In this document: positions 25,623-38,112 of the stretch, in pieces
How positions within the stretch are numbered: position 1 is the stretch's first letter
How the letters are laid out: each line of letters starts with the position of its first letter
Assembly: GCF_014805625.2 (NCBI RefSeq)
Contig: NW_023998417.1
Location: 4,433,214-4,497,213, forward strand
Reading direction: 5' to 3'
Source of the DNA: Glossina fuscipes
Taxonomy: Eukaryota; Arthropoda; Insecta; Diptera; Glossinidae
Length of the DNA stretch: 64,000 nt
Made by a program: the position numbers and the translations under genes
Notes under the pieces: generated by a model
What the model was told of the DNA's origin: nothing
The model's input: the letters and a program-made list of their open reading frames with translations, nothing else
Databases searched by the model: none

Positions 25623-28214
25623 ATGCGTCTGCATATGCATGTCTCTCTCTATAAATATGCCAGTAATTTCCGAAAGATATCTCTCTCTATGTGCATACAA
25701 TTATTAACGGTTATAGTGATTTTAGTGTGAATGTATGCGTAATAATAATTATTACTAAAGCATAAACTAAAACTGAAGTCTGATTGCAATGTTTTTTTTT
25801 TTTTTTTTTTTTTTTTGCTTCTTTACGATTTCCTTCCGATCTAACTGTTGCTTTTCCTCTTTCTTGCCTTTAAAGAGTCAATCATTTTACAAAAACTATA
25901 AATGTGGAAATTAATATTATAATATTTTATTTTTGCTATTATTGTGTTTTAAAGAAACAACAAGTTTGATGAAGAAACGTCAACCTCATGAGCTGGACAA
26001 GAGTACTAATATTTCTTCTACTTTTTTTAAATTTTAATAAAATTTATCAAAATGAAAATTTTATATATAATTTATATGCTGTAGGCGTTTAGAAAAAAAG
26101 CACACACTTACATACTCGCACAGGTGCTTATTGGTGGTGCATCTAAAGCGATCATTTAGTTAAGGCGGTGGTAGGGTCTGACTGGCGAGCAGTCTATCAA
26201 TGCCGTTTGCTCTCTGAGGTAAACAGCGGCTAGCATTACTCATCCATTTGTATACACACACACATCTACACGTATCTACGTCTTTAATATTAGTTAAATA
26301 AACATGCAAGCAAACAAACAAAAGAAAAAGAAAACAAACAAACAAATAAACAGACAAGTATTTGACATCCGATTTACATTAACACTATTTCATTGAACAA
26401 TTGCGTGTGTTCTGTGCTCTTGCCTTAGTATGCTTGCGTATGTGCTTGTATATGTTACCTATAGATTTTGTTTGCTTGTTTTTTTTTTTTTTTTTTTATT
26501 TATTTATTTTTTTTTTTTATTTAGTTAGTTTAACCGCAAGTTATTTAGTTGTTGGTGTTGTTGTTATTACCTGGATCCCCTTACTAACTTAACAAAGTTT
26601 ATTGTGTTGTTGATAGCACTCACCATTGATCGCTAACCGGAAGTTTGTATTCAAAAAAAAAAAAAAAAAACCAAAAAAAACAAAAACATGATCCTAACGA
26701 GATTCTATTGCTGCTGTACATACGTTTTGCTTATAGCAAGCATTGATTTCTTTAATTGTTAGAGATTATTTTTTTTCAATATAATACGCGCTTGTTGGTT
26801 GTTGTCTTAAAAGTGATATTTTCTCCATTTGTTTTTTTTCTTATTTTCTTTTTTTTTCATTTTCTACTTGAGAAGAGGAAGAAAATCAGAAAAATTTCCT
26901 TTTGTCTTAGAGGACACGTGTTGTTGCCATTGTCGTCATGAGAGGATCAACGAGGGGAGTTTTAAGCTTTAAGAATCTGGTTTTAATTGAGTGAAAAATC
27001 ATTGTAATGTCTTTACGTTCATGATAACAGCATAAACAACCCTTGGTTTGGTACTATTAACCTATAACAGCTGTTGGTTCGTGAATGAAGATCACAATGA
27101 ATGAATGAATGAATGAATGAATTGTATGTAGACAGGTTTTTGGCCTATAGGCGCTTCCTGTTTGCTAAAATTCTTAAAGCATTTGTTCTTCTTGTTACCA
27201 ACGTAACATAAATACAAAAGGGGGGAGGGGAGAAATGAAATGTAAAAGCGGGTACCTCCTACTTTTTGTCTCGTGTTTCCTATCGTCTCATATATATATA
27301 TATATATATATAGAGACGCATGCTCGTTACATACATGCTTTAGCCGTATTGAACCGCACTTACTATTCATTTAAAGTGTTATAGCATTAAAACGATAATC
27401 CTTTCAAATGTTTTAAACGATAAGAAAAAAAAAAAAAGAAAAAGGTCTAAAGAAAATTATAATAAATCTTTTCTATATGTTATTTATGACAATTGACAAT
27501 TCATACCTACCATGATCAAATCATTCATAATTTAAATTGAATTGCCAAAAAAAAAGGGAAAAAGGCAGCAAAGCAAAACGAGAAATAAACAGAAGCATAA
27601 CTACTTTGTATGCAACGTTCGCATTCTCTTAAATGCAGTTGCGTATACAAGGCACACAACATACCCCATCATCACCATCACCAAATAATTCATCTTCATC
27701 AGGTTTGATATTAAAAAGAAATGATTTACTGGTTAATTATTATGTGTTCATAAAAATCCACAACAGCTCTTAAGAATTGTTGTTGTATTTTATGCGTTTC
27801 ATATGGAACTAAACACATATATACTGCGTATGTGCACTTTTTTGGACTTTTTCTCAACTTTTATTTTTTTTCATTTTTCAATAAACGACGTGCACCTTTT
27901 TAACAAACATCGAAATAGACGTTTAAAAGTCTCAAAAGACTCTACAACAGGTTGGACAAAAAGTAATTTCGGTCCCTTAATGAATGGATAACAAAATTGA
28001 AAACACACTTAAAATACTATACTTGGCATTGTTTAAAGTGCATTATTAAAATGCCTACAAAGTATCTATATATGTTCCATGCATTATATTTTGCCCAATT
28101 AATTAGCCCCTAGGCTACGTTTATAGTTGCAAAAAATTAGATTAGAAAATTGTAATTTTGCTCATTTATTTTTAATTAACATGTACATATCATCAAGCCT
28201 GCAAATAAGTTTGA

Positions 28215-28760
28215 TCGGCTCATTACTATGTTCGCATCATAACGAAGCTCAAACTTACTTTAGAAACTCTCTATACATTTTGGCACAAATCGTACCCAAC
28301 TGTATATTGAACTGAAAAATTTAAACTCATAATCGATCTTCCAATAATCCAGCAAATCAAACCTAGCACCCGTAAGAGTCGTGATCTTACATTTGACGCA
28401 CATTTGAGACCAGTTCAAGCTTATAAATAAACGTTTCACGCTCATAATTATTCTTCCATTAACCAAAAACTCAAACCCAACACCTATAAAAGATCCTGAT
28501 CTTAAACTTGAGATAGATTTCATCATGTTCAAGACTTCTCAAGACCTTAAATATATAGAGAAAGCTATTCTTATGAATGAACATTTTCTGGCCATAGCTA
28601 TAATTTCTTCAGTTGAAATGCTCAAACTTACCATTTATAGAAGAAAATATCGATTTAAAATTTAAGACAAATTCCACCGGTCTCAGACCAGTATCAGACC
28701 TACAGGTGGACCGCGTTCGCCTATAACTATTCTTATTAAAGCAACTATAGGCAATCCTCC
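28215..28760 (+). repeat. diverged tandem array, period about 115 bp
   Basis: Related segments recur at about 28217 (CTCATTACTATGTTCGCAT), 28326 (CTCATAATCGATCTTCCAA), 28441 (CTCATAATTATTCTTCCATT), 28594 (GCTATAATTTCTTCAGTTG) and 28718 (CTATAACTATTCTTATTAAA). The middle units share CTCAAAC/ATCAAACC, then CC(T)ATAA and GATCTTA(C/A)A(C/T)TTGA. The copies are heavily diverged. A 90-codon minus-strand ORF across the array is probably incidental. Confidence 0.5.
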
Positions 28761-30152
28761 TGCTGCCTCCACACTTCCCAGACTGCGGCCACTTCGCATC
28801 TATTACTCCCTCTTTTCACTTTTTTTGTTAATTGGCGCGATATAAAAAAAGGGAATAAAGTGAAGGAACTCTGAAGTTTAATATATATTATTCCCATTTT
28901 TTGATATAAATTTTTCCGATCTTTTCTATGCAACTTCTATGCGATTTTCTTATGTTCTTATGAAACTTTTGCCTTCAATTCTTAGCAAAACTCTAAGTCA
29001 AATTTCTGTTTATATAGTCATCTATTCGTAAGATTTTTAAACTTCTCCTCAAATACCTGTAAGTCTAGATCAGAGCTAAAAGAAGAGCGCGACAAAGCTT
29101 CCCAAGAAAGCTTCGACAGTTTCCATTAAATGATGGAAAACTCTCTTGCCGTTGAATTCACTTACTGACATTTTGCCTTGGCCATTGCTTAGCATATTAT
29201 TTTCATCCTTTAAAACTTAAAAAAGTCCTTATATTAAAAAAAAAAAAAAAAAAAAATGAACGCAAACAATCTCGTGCCATCCTAACATATCTCTGTTTCT
29301 CTCCTTCCCCATGGCTAAGCCGACTACATTTACTTGCCTGCGTGGCTGCTTGATTGGATTGTTATTTATAAATCTTTTCACTTCGTCACCCCATCACCAA
29401 TTTGCTACTCTACTCTACTCTACTCTACTCGGTAGGCTTAATTTATAATTATTGGACCTAGTGATGTCTTATTCGTTTCGCTTTTCTTCTGTTATTGCAT
29501 AGCGTTCGCCTTCCCTCTAATAAACCCTTTGAAAATCGTAATGGTGGTAGTTTATAATCAAAAGCAAAAAAAAAAAAAAAAAAAACAAAATGCATAAATA
29601 AATAAATAAATAAATAAATTTATATGTTTATGTATATAAAGCGTGTACATATATGTATAGCGGAGAAGAAAACAAATCAAAAGCGCACGTGCTTTAACCG
29701 GAAACGCCGTATATGTACTAAAAGGTACTCTTGGTGTTTAATGATTGCTTTTGTTGTTGCTTATTTCATTGTTTTTTATTGTTATTTTGACAAAATTATA
29801 TTTATTTATCTTCTCGTATACATACGCAACGACCTATAGATGTTTTGTCAAATGTGAATATCGATACACAAGTACATACATAACCATACATTAAATAGTT
29901 AAACACTGTTCGGATGATTGAGTAACTCTGTTCGAGTGGTTGATTGTGCTATAAGCTTGTTTACATTTACGTTTGCTTTTTCTGTCTCTCACTGTACATA
30001 TGTATTGTATTGTACTTGCTATGTTGTATGTTAGTGATTTCCGTTTTTGAAATATGATGACACTTCTTGTCCGAAAATAAAAGAAAAAAGAATTTTATTT
30101 GGTTGACAAATACTCTTAAATAAAACTTACACGAATGAGAAGACAAAACATA

Positions 30153-30201
<49 letters not shown>

Positions 30202-31040
30202 GATTATGATTTAAAAGTTTACCTACACACACACACACACACACACACATACGCATCCACGCTATTATGATTTTAGAATATTAATTATTCTGACTTGCTG
30301 CTTTATCTTCTTGTCCACGGTGTATGAACGAAAATTTTGTATTCAAAGGATTTTGCTTATAACCGCGGCGGCCACTCATAATTCAAACTATTCATTATTT
30401 ATCATCAAAAGTTTCATCAAATCCTGCCTTTTGCTTGTGCAACAAACGCAAAAAAAAAAAAAAAACAAAAACAAAAAAATATGGCGTGAGGTAGACAATG
30501 TTTAGGTTTTCTTCTTAGTAGTAATAAAGAAAAGTTGAATTTGTTTCGACGACACTGGGAAATTTTTTTGAACTGTAAACACTTGAACCAATTTTAAATA
30601 TTATTTCTTGAAACATTAGAAAATAATTGCTAATGATATCCTTCTTACGATAGAAATAAAAACTCATTTCATTTGTAGAATTTACAAGAGGTAAAAAAAT
30701 TTCTTACTTAGCGTGATATTCTACAATGCGATTTAGTAAACTTTAGCAAACTTTAATTTTGGGCAAAGTTCAAAGATCGCTTCACGAAATATATACAATC
30801 GACCCGCAAGGACGCTGACATTAGTTAAGAACTATATGCTCTCCATTCATTTCATTTATATGCAAACATTGCTATCAATCGTTTTTTGAAAAACGTCTAT
30901 TAAAGGATTAAACATACGCTTGTGTGATTTGTCCGAGACGTTTAGTCTCCAAAATTCAATCCAAAACGGATTAATCAACATCCCATGTAAACAGGCGTAA
31001 GCGTCATGATGAAGATCTCAACAGGCGCTAAAAGTTTAGA
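28761..31040. other. non-genic stretch
   Basis: CTACT repeats (about 29404-29430), AAAT repeats (about 29595-29619), the A47 run and (AC)n. No gene is recognised. Confidence 0.5.
30154..30200. repeat. poly-A (47)
   Basis: The longest homopolymer in the window, followed at about 30225-30249 by an (AC)n microsatellite. Confidence 0.9.
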
Positions 31041-31043
31041 ACT

Positions 31044-31056
31044 TAAATGAAAGATG
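31044..31056 (+). repeat. left target-site duplication of SINE copy B
   Basis: TAAATGAAAGATG is repeated exactly at 31247-31259 on the other side of the element. A 13-base perfect match bounding the tRNA-like head and the A-rich tail is unlikely by chance. Confidence 0.75.
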
Positions 31057-31246
31057 ATTCGCCAGAGGAGCCGAAGGCGAAGAATCTCGACTAGCAAATA
31101 AGTCAATGGTCGTGGGTTCGAATCTCAAGTGGGGTAGAGTTTTTAATAAAAGCCGATAGCCTTAGATGCTAGTGCTTTTAAGAGTCTTTTAGTCTTAGAA
31201 TTTATTTATCTGGCGAAATTAATAATAACAATAATAATAATAAGAA
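31057..31246 (+). mobile_element. tRNA-derived SINE, copy B, complete with target-site duplication
   Basis: A 190-bp insertion flanked by a perfect 13-bp direct repeat TAAATGAAAGATG (31044-31056 and 31247-31259). The 5' part is tRNA-like, with a pol III B box GGTTCGAATC at 31115-31124. A body segment with GCCGATAGCCTTAGATG is shared with the copy at 10.3 kb, and an AAT/AAC-rich tail follows. The tRNA-like head, A-rich tail and target duplication are hallmarks of LINE-mobilised SINEs. The family name is not known to me. Confidence 0.8.
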
Positions 31247-31259
31247 TAAATGAAAGATG
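31247..31259 (+). repeat. right target-site duplication of SINE copy B
   Basis: Exact partner of 31044-31056, directly after the AAT/AAC-rich tail of the SINE. Confidence 0.75.
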
Positions 31260-32934
31260 GATGGAAAGCAAGATTTTTAAAAACCAAGAAAATGAAAGCA
31301 ACGTAAAGGTGTGTAATGTTGTGATAGAGAGTAAATCTGCGGATAAAATCTTTTATATGGAGATGGCATTACATTTTTCAATTTTGTGTAAAAAGCGTCT
31401 AAAAAGCAATTACATTTCTCACATGTAATTATCAACAACTAGTGATACATACTAATTTTCTAATAATAGATAAATTAACATATGAGTCATTCATGAGCTC
31501 AAACTATACTTGCACAACAACATGTAAAACTGAAATTAATTTTGTTTCTGTGTATTTTTTTTTTTTTTTTTGTTTTTTGCATTTTTATTAATCGTTTGTT
31601 GTTTTTTTTTTTTTTGCTTTTGTATTATACCATAACAGAAAATATGTAAATGCAAATAGTTTCACATACAAGTGCAATTAGAAACGCCATTTTATAGAAT
31701 AACCTGAACGTTAAAAGAAATCAAGCGCATATATCACTTATAGACTTATAGAAAAACGTGTTCAACCAAGCAACGAACCAACCAACTAACCAACCAACCA
31801 ACCAACCAACTATCTAAACGAACAATAGCAGCCATGCAACTTAAAGCTGATGGTCATTTCAAGTAATCGCAAATAAAAGAAAAAAAAAAAAACATAAAAA
31901 AAAATAAAAGATAAATAAAAAATTAAAAAAAAAAAAGAAAAAGAAAAAAAATCAAACAACACTCACATAAGTAGTATTTCGACCAATCCTCATACGCGCT
32001 TCAACAATTATAAGCATTAAGAGGGAAAAAAGCTGCCATTAACAATAACAAGAAGAAGAAGAAGAGAAAAAAAACTCACAAAACTAAGCATTGGACGATT
32101 TACTCTTAGATATGTAGATATATATAGGTACACAGTAGTCTTTGGAAATGTGTGATGTGTGATGTGTGATGTGTTCATTTAAAGCTTCAAATGCAAGCAG
32201 ATATTAATAATGCATTTGTATTACTCTTGTAGCCATCACTTTTTTTTTTTTTTTTTTCTTCAAATTCTATTTTATGAATTCACTCATTGCTGCTGATATT
32301 TAAGTTCATTAAGCATCACGTACTGTTGTTTAAAAGAATGTTCGCTTTCGTATGCGCTTCATAAAGAAATATATATTTTATGAAAGAGAAAAAAATCTTA
32401 AAAATTCTTCACTTCATTGGATGGCAACAACATCGTAGTATATATCGATAATATTGCATTAAAAGGACGATGGGACGATTCTACTGCAATCCCTTTCGTT
32501 TTCAAAGATAATAACTGTTACTCTTCACTTTTCCATTAGTTAACAAGTCTTCATTTACTCTTCATACCTGCGGCGGAGCAACCATACACTTTTCACCTTG
32601 GGTGTATTAGGTGAACACATGACATGGCGCTGTCTTAGGCTTTCCTACCTGCCTTTAAAAAATGTCTTTCCCTATGAAATGTTATGTTAACATATTATTC
32701 ATATTTCAAAGAGCGTTGTTGCCAAAACCATCTTCTAGATGCACTTTTTCAAATCTATTCGAAAGCTGTCCCTTAGAAGGCAACGTGGCGCTGTTCAATT
32801 ATTTAATGAAAAATGATGAAAGTATCTCTTTTTCTAATATCTGCTGAGTTACTCGATTTAGTACTTTTGGTCTTTGCCAGCATGAATTTACTTTCCAAAA
32901 ACGAAACAAGTGAAAACATCACAGATTTTCATGA

Positions 32935-33065
32935 TTGAACCTTCAGACAAGGCGACTAACGGACAAGTTTAGATCGATTCAAAATCATTTTCTCGTATTT
33001 TCGGATCGGTATGATAAAAAGTACGTCTGCCTTAACCACTTCTCCACGTTACATACATACGTAGT
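32935..33065. repeat. right-half relic of the foldback-type repeat
   Basis: Contains AACGGACAAGTTTAGATCGA, TTCAAAATCATT, CGGATCGGTATGA and CCACGTTACATAC in the family order. Confidence 0.35.
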
Positions 33066-34259
33066 AGTACTTAAAACAAAAACGTGAATAGTCTGGAAGA
33101 CTATCAAGGGCTTACTAGCTTTATAATAACAACTCTTTTTGGTTTATTCTAAGCACTCATAGAAGACGTAGCAAGTTAAGAATACATCTAAAGTGGATAA
33201 CAATTTATGAAACAAAAGCCTTCCTTACCCATGAGAATAAAAGTTGTACACTTTGTTATCCCTTTCTAGTTCTCTTTTTTGTGTCCTTTGTCTTCTTGCA
33301 ATTTTCCCTTTCCACGCGCCTTATTCTTTACCTTTAGTACTTTACGAATTTAGAAAAAAACATACAAAGATGAAGAAAACCAACAAAAAGGAGTAAATTG
33401 TAAAAATCAAGTATACGCTACCGTGAATTAGTGTAGTACGGCCGCAGAATACGGCCGGTCTAATATATGCCTATAAATACACGCAAATATATCTGTGAAC
33501 GAAGATAAATAGGAATATATACATACGGATATATATTTACATATATTTTGAAACTGAGTATTCAGACTCTATGCAGGTGTCTGGTCTACCAATATGAGAT
33601 GCTGCAAGTTCTAATGTGAAGCCCAGCGTGTACAATTTTACTTCAGTTCTACGAACCAATTTTGAAAATGAACAATGTACAACACCCTACATAGAAAGGC
33701 AAAAGAACGATACTTTAAAAAAATGAAAAATTTCAACACAAAATTAAATAAATATATTACTGTATAAATACAGGAAATTTAATAACAAAGCAAAAAGTAA
33801 AACGAGTCAGAAAATGATCCTTCATACGCGTTTAGCTTTAAAGAAAGAGAAAACAGTTGAAATATCGATACCGCATGAGCTTGGCCGCATTTCAGAAGCA
33901 GCCATAGTGTATGCGTGAAAAAAAATTTGTTTCCTTTCGATTTTTTTTTGCTCTGAAAAACAGATGCGTTCTCAATTTACGTTGAACTATTTGCGTGTCC
34001 TGTGTCTTACTTGGCTCATTTTTAATACCAACCTACCTGTAATAATAACCGATATCTGAACTTTCACTAACAAGAGAATGCTGATCACACGCACAAGCAC
34101 AAGCAGACAGATATCTCTGTAGACAGATGTATGAAGTCTTAATCCCACGAGTCCCGATGGCACACGGTGTGTGGAAAAGCACACTCAACGCCCCGAGGAA
34201 AACCTCGAGCTCCAGTCAACAGGAAAAGACAGATCGACAGAATGTCGGAAATCTAACAC

Positions 34260-34335
34260 GATTTAGAATTTGATTCATCTTAATACTTTGACCAAAAATA
34301 AATGTACCTTTATTTTCCAACGGCGGGTATAAAAA
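34260..34335. repeat. right end of a foldback-type repeat
   Basis: Ends GGCGGGTATAAAAA; the last 11 bases (34325-34335) equal the terminus at 52192-52202. The remainder of this copy was not traced. Confidence 0.35.
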
Positions 34336-35308
34336 TCAAATAAAAAGTGTGTATATTCATTCTACAAAGACCAAAAGGATTTATCCATCAATGAAATTCT
34401 TTAATAAGGCTATTCGATCTAGGCTACCATCCTGAAATCGCCCAAAACCGCTCGTTCTTTAAACTCGAAGCTCAATCTTTGAACAATCCAGCCGCTTCTC
34501 GGCGGTCTTTACCGCCATTCCAAAGGTTTCTGCTTTCGCGTGGAATATATGTTAACATTATACCGGGCTTGCCTCACTACGCATCACTCCTGACCAGCAT
34601 CATGCGTACATGTGTACATGATATATACCCTGACTGACAGTTCAAACTAAAAAAAACATTTCAAATTTAAAAAAAAAGTTCTTAATTAACCCAAAAATTT
34701 GTTGCGCAGATGACCTGCGCACAAATATAATTGCAATCGTACGGCTAACAAGCTCGGAAGTTGTGAAGTCAACGAATACATTTATTTTTGGATAAATTGT
34801 TTATAAAAAAAAAAAAAAAAATTGAAACCAATAAATATTATAAAGCTGAAGGTACGCTTAGGACCAATCGAATATTAAAACGTTTTTAGATGATGGCTTG
34901 TTTCTCTTCATGCCTATGAATTAATTAAAAAATGCACACAGTTTGTTGATTCACTGAATATGTATCCGCGTAATTAATGTAAATATCATTCTGTGAATGC
35001 AAAGGCTTGATTTTACTGTTATTTAAACTTGTATCATAGGCAGGAAATATTATCACATACCGTCTGGTCAACCACCATTGAAATTTCGGTTTTATTTAAT
35101 GATTGGAAAAAAATCTTTATGCACCTATATATATATATATATGTATAAGCGAAATGCTAATGAACTTTTCTATTCGACCACATTAATTTTCTTAATATAT
35201 TTAAATTAAAACAACAAATACAATATGAAAGAAATAAAAATCAAAATGAATTTAAATAACAATGCAACTGGAAAACTGCATAAGACCAATAATAATACAT
35301 AACAACGA

Positions 35309-35419
35309 AAGCAACAACAACAACAATAACAACAACAACAACAACAACAAACCCTATTGCTGTAATAAGACAATCAAATTCATTTGGCAAACAATACACA
35401 TTTACACACATACATGCAA

Positions 35420-35465
<46 letters not shown>

Positions 35466-35592
35466 AACACAGATAAATACGATCCCTAAATACGAGGTTA
35501 ACAGGCAAGAAATTCATTCATTTATTCATTCATTCATTCATTCTTTCGTTCGTTCGTTCGTTTCACATACATATATATATATATATATATAT
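35309..35592. repeat. microsatellite cluster (AAC)n, (AT)n, (ATTC)n, (GTTC)n, (AT)n
   Basis: AAC repeats at 35309-35350, AT at 35424-35456, ATTC/GTTC at about 35514-35562 and AT at about 35572-35592. This explains the Asn-rich and Val-rich ORFs on the two strands. Confidence 0.85.
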
Positions 35593-35987
35593 GCTTACGA
35601 CCAAACACGTAGCGCAATGCAACGCTAGCAAGCCATAGAAAACAACAAACAAATAAATAACGACACTCTGTGTCTGCGTAGACAAAAAGGCTCTCTTGGT
35701 AAACTAATACAAATGCATACGTTTGGTAATGATCAGATCAAACAAACATCAAGAGACGAACCGATTCTATGGCAATTTAGCTGAATTTAACAATTGAGTT
35801 AATTGTATGAGTTGAGTGAATGAGTCGGTCAACGCGAGTGATTGCGTTGTGTATGCGTATCGTATAAGAAAAAGAGTCTCGATTATGAGTGCAATTTACA
35901 AAGGCAACTAACTAACTAGCTAACTACCACCACCAGTGTACAGCAGTGTAGTACACACTGAAATAATGTAAAGAAAACAACTTTGAA

Positions 35988-35995
35988 TATCGATA
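35988..35995. promoter_or_regulatory. DRE-like TATCGATA site upstream of pnt P1
   Basis: An exact palindromic TATCGATA, the DREF core-promoter element of flies, about 1.1 kb before the P1 ATG, where a long leader would place the start site. The same octamer also occurs at 29859, 32443 and 33864. Roughly two to three are expected by chance in 64 kb at this base composition, so support is weak. Confidence 0.2.
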
Positions 35996-36857
35996 CGTTA
36001 CGAGTTTAGTTCTCGAACGGATATCAAAGGTGTAAGAGGTACGGACGGATTTATTATTAATAAACGCATACACATAAAATAACGCTCGCGTTTCACGATA
36101 TTTCTTTTCTACAATTTTTTCACCGATTCGTTATATGCAACGCTATTAACGGATTATTGTGGTTATTTTTGTTTTTTTTTTACTCCCCACTGTTGCTGCT
36201 CTGTTTAATAAAACAAGTGCATGAATAATAAATATTTTTTGAATAAAATTTCTTTTCCGAAAAAAAAAAAGAAAAAATTTTTATTTTAATCTTTAATTAA
36301 ATATAAAATTTTGATTACCAATGAACTCCTAAACCCGCATTATGGGTGGATTTGATTGATTACTAACTCAAACCGAAAAAAGAAAAAAAGAAAAAAAATA
36401 AACAAGAAATCAGTGCTTGACTTAAGTGGAATTGTGCAAACTCACGCCCTCTTATGCTTAACTCCCTCCAGCTTTTTTTCATTCTACTTAACACAAATAA
36501 ACAACAATTAAGTGTCTACTGTTGAACCACAACAACAACAACAACAAGAACGACAGAAACAACGATTAACCGCAATGCTATGAAGTAAATTTTCAAAATT
36601 TAATAATACTTCTCGTGGTCCAAGTAGTACCAGCATACTAAACACTTAAAATAACTTAAAACATCTATAACCAAAATTATGCCTACAGTTGTAAACATAA
36701 ATGTGCGCGAAAGCGTGTTTGTCTTGTACTTAAACATGACAAGTGTGTGACAGTCGTTCAACTAATAGCTCTTCTCCCAATTCTCTTCACTTCTTAATAA
36801 GCAAATATAGAAAGAAAAAAAAAGAAAAAAATTCGAAACCAAAGATTAACTTCCAGC

Positions 36858-36957
36858 AAAATAAATAAATAAATAAATAAATAAATAAAATAAAATAAAA
36901 TAAAATATATAAAATTAATTCGATCTTTGAAGAATAATAATAATAATAATAATAATA
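36858..36957. repeat. (AAAT)n/(AAAAT)n and (AAT)n cluster
   Basis: Two tracts, at about 36858-36906 and 36932-36957, lying 120 bases before the pnt P1 ATG and so perhaps inside its leader. Confidence 0.85.
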
Positions 36958-37076
36958 AGAAATAATTGTGTCATCAAATTTTTGACAAGAAAGATCAAGT
37001 CAATGACGTATATTCTTACGGTAACGATAATTGAATCTTTTAAACGCTATCATCGGTCGACAATCAACCAGAAGAG

Positions 37077-38112
37077 ATGCCGCCCTCTGCATTTTTAGTT
37101 GGTTCTACCATAATCACAGCACCAGTTACTGAAACACCGACCGCAACAGCACCAATAGCGATCACAGCAACCGCATCCTTATCGTCGCCGTCATCGTCAT
37201 CATCGTCCTTATCAGTGTCACCTATAAAATTGATTAAATCCCTTAGCAAGACATCACCTCGTCATAGCCCTTATATAAAAGGCAAAATTAATTATAACAA
37301 TAACAATAATTGTAATTTATTGGAAAATTTAAATTATTTGAACTGTGCTTCTGAACACAAAACGCTCAATAATCATAACAATAACAATATGGTCTTACAG
37401 TCCTACAATAATTATGAGCAATATCACTTATCTCATCTGTCTCAAAATATAATGTCGCAACAACATTCACCGCAGTATGGTGGCCCGTACCATCAAAACA
37501 ATAATATACATACAGTACAACAGCATCATCATCATCATCATCAACATCATAATCATCATCAACAACAACAGCAACAAAGTCAACATTTATCAACGCAATA
37601 TCAACAACAACAACAACAACAAGCGCAACAGCAGCAGCAGCCAACAACTCAACAACAACACATATTTAATAGCCCGCCGCAACAAAATCATCAACATAAC
37701 GCTCAAAATTCCCAGAATCATCACCAGCATCATCACAATCATCAACAAGATCAACAGCAACAACATCAACATCAGATTCATCATTCGCACCATCAGCATC
37801 ATAGTAATCATGGTAATCAACGCTTAAGTGGGGGTAGCTCTGGCAGTGCAGCTTCTTCAGTTTCATCTTCACAATCTTCCGCATCTCCCTCAGTATCGGC
37901 GGCATCGTCTACGACCTCAACTACTGTGATTAATTCGCTGACGTCATCGTCCACTTCAGCATCTGCCCCCATGTTGCCAGGTATAGGAAGTGCCGCGACC
38001 GCAGCTTCTCTAGGCATTGGTTATTTCAATGACATGGCACCGTTTGTTGGCGATTATTCACCGAGCAGTGGTCACCAATATACAGAACTCGATGCTAATT
38101 TCTTTAGTCAAG
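37077..38112 (+). CDS. pnt: pnt coding exon 1, P1-specific N-terminus
   Basis: The exon runs from the ATG ([10 protein letters not shown]) to the donor CAAG|GTAATA, ending after the first base of codon 346. Residues 1-70 are Thr/Ser/Ala-rich. Residues 72-104 are Asn-rich, residues 147-249 are strongly His/Gln-rich, and residues 251-298 are Ser/Thr/Ala-rich. The stretch at about 300-345 ([27 protein letters not shown]) is of ordinary complexity and probably carries conserved function. Reading through the donor would add 27 codons and a stop at 38198. A downstream in-frame Met at residue 105 is an alternative start. The many ORFs in other frames here are by-products of CAA/CAT repeats. Confidence 0.9.

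Larger units (their letters stand above)
20930..28210. other. non-genic stretch
   Basis: Long poly-A pair, AT, GAAT and T25 runs (T25 at 25792-25816), a foldback-type relic at 25.1 kb, and a possible one near 21.72-21.84 kb (GTCCGTCTGTCCGTC). No gene is recognised. Confidence 0.5.
31260..37076. other. upstream region of pnt P1, probable promoter and leader
   Basis: Holds CCAA repeats (about 31776-31810), a GTGTGAT repeat (about 32149-32174), foldback-type relics, the 35.3-35.6 kb microsatellite cluster and a TATCGATA site. The P1 start site should lie here, but I cannot place it from sequence. Confidence 0.4.

Noticed and set aside
31057..31140. A possible functional tRNA gene
   Set aside because: There is a B box but no convincing cloverleaf; the shared body, tail and target duplication show a SINE.
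37366..38017. Several minus-strand and alternate-frame ORFs of 66-116 codons across pnt exon 1
   Set aside because: They are by-products of CAA/CAT repeats (Ile/Asn, Val/Asp or Leu/Met-rich) opposite a well-supported coding exon.
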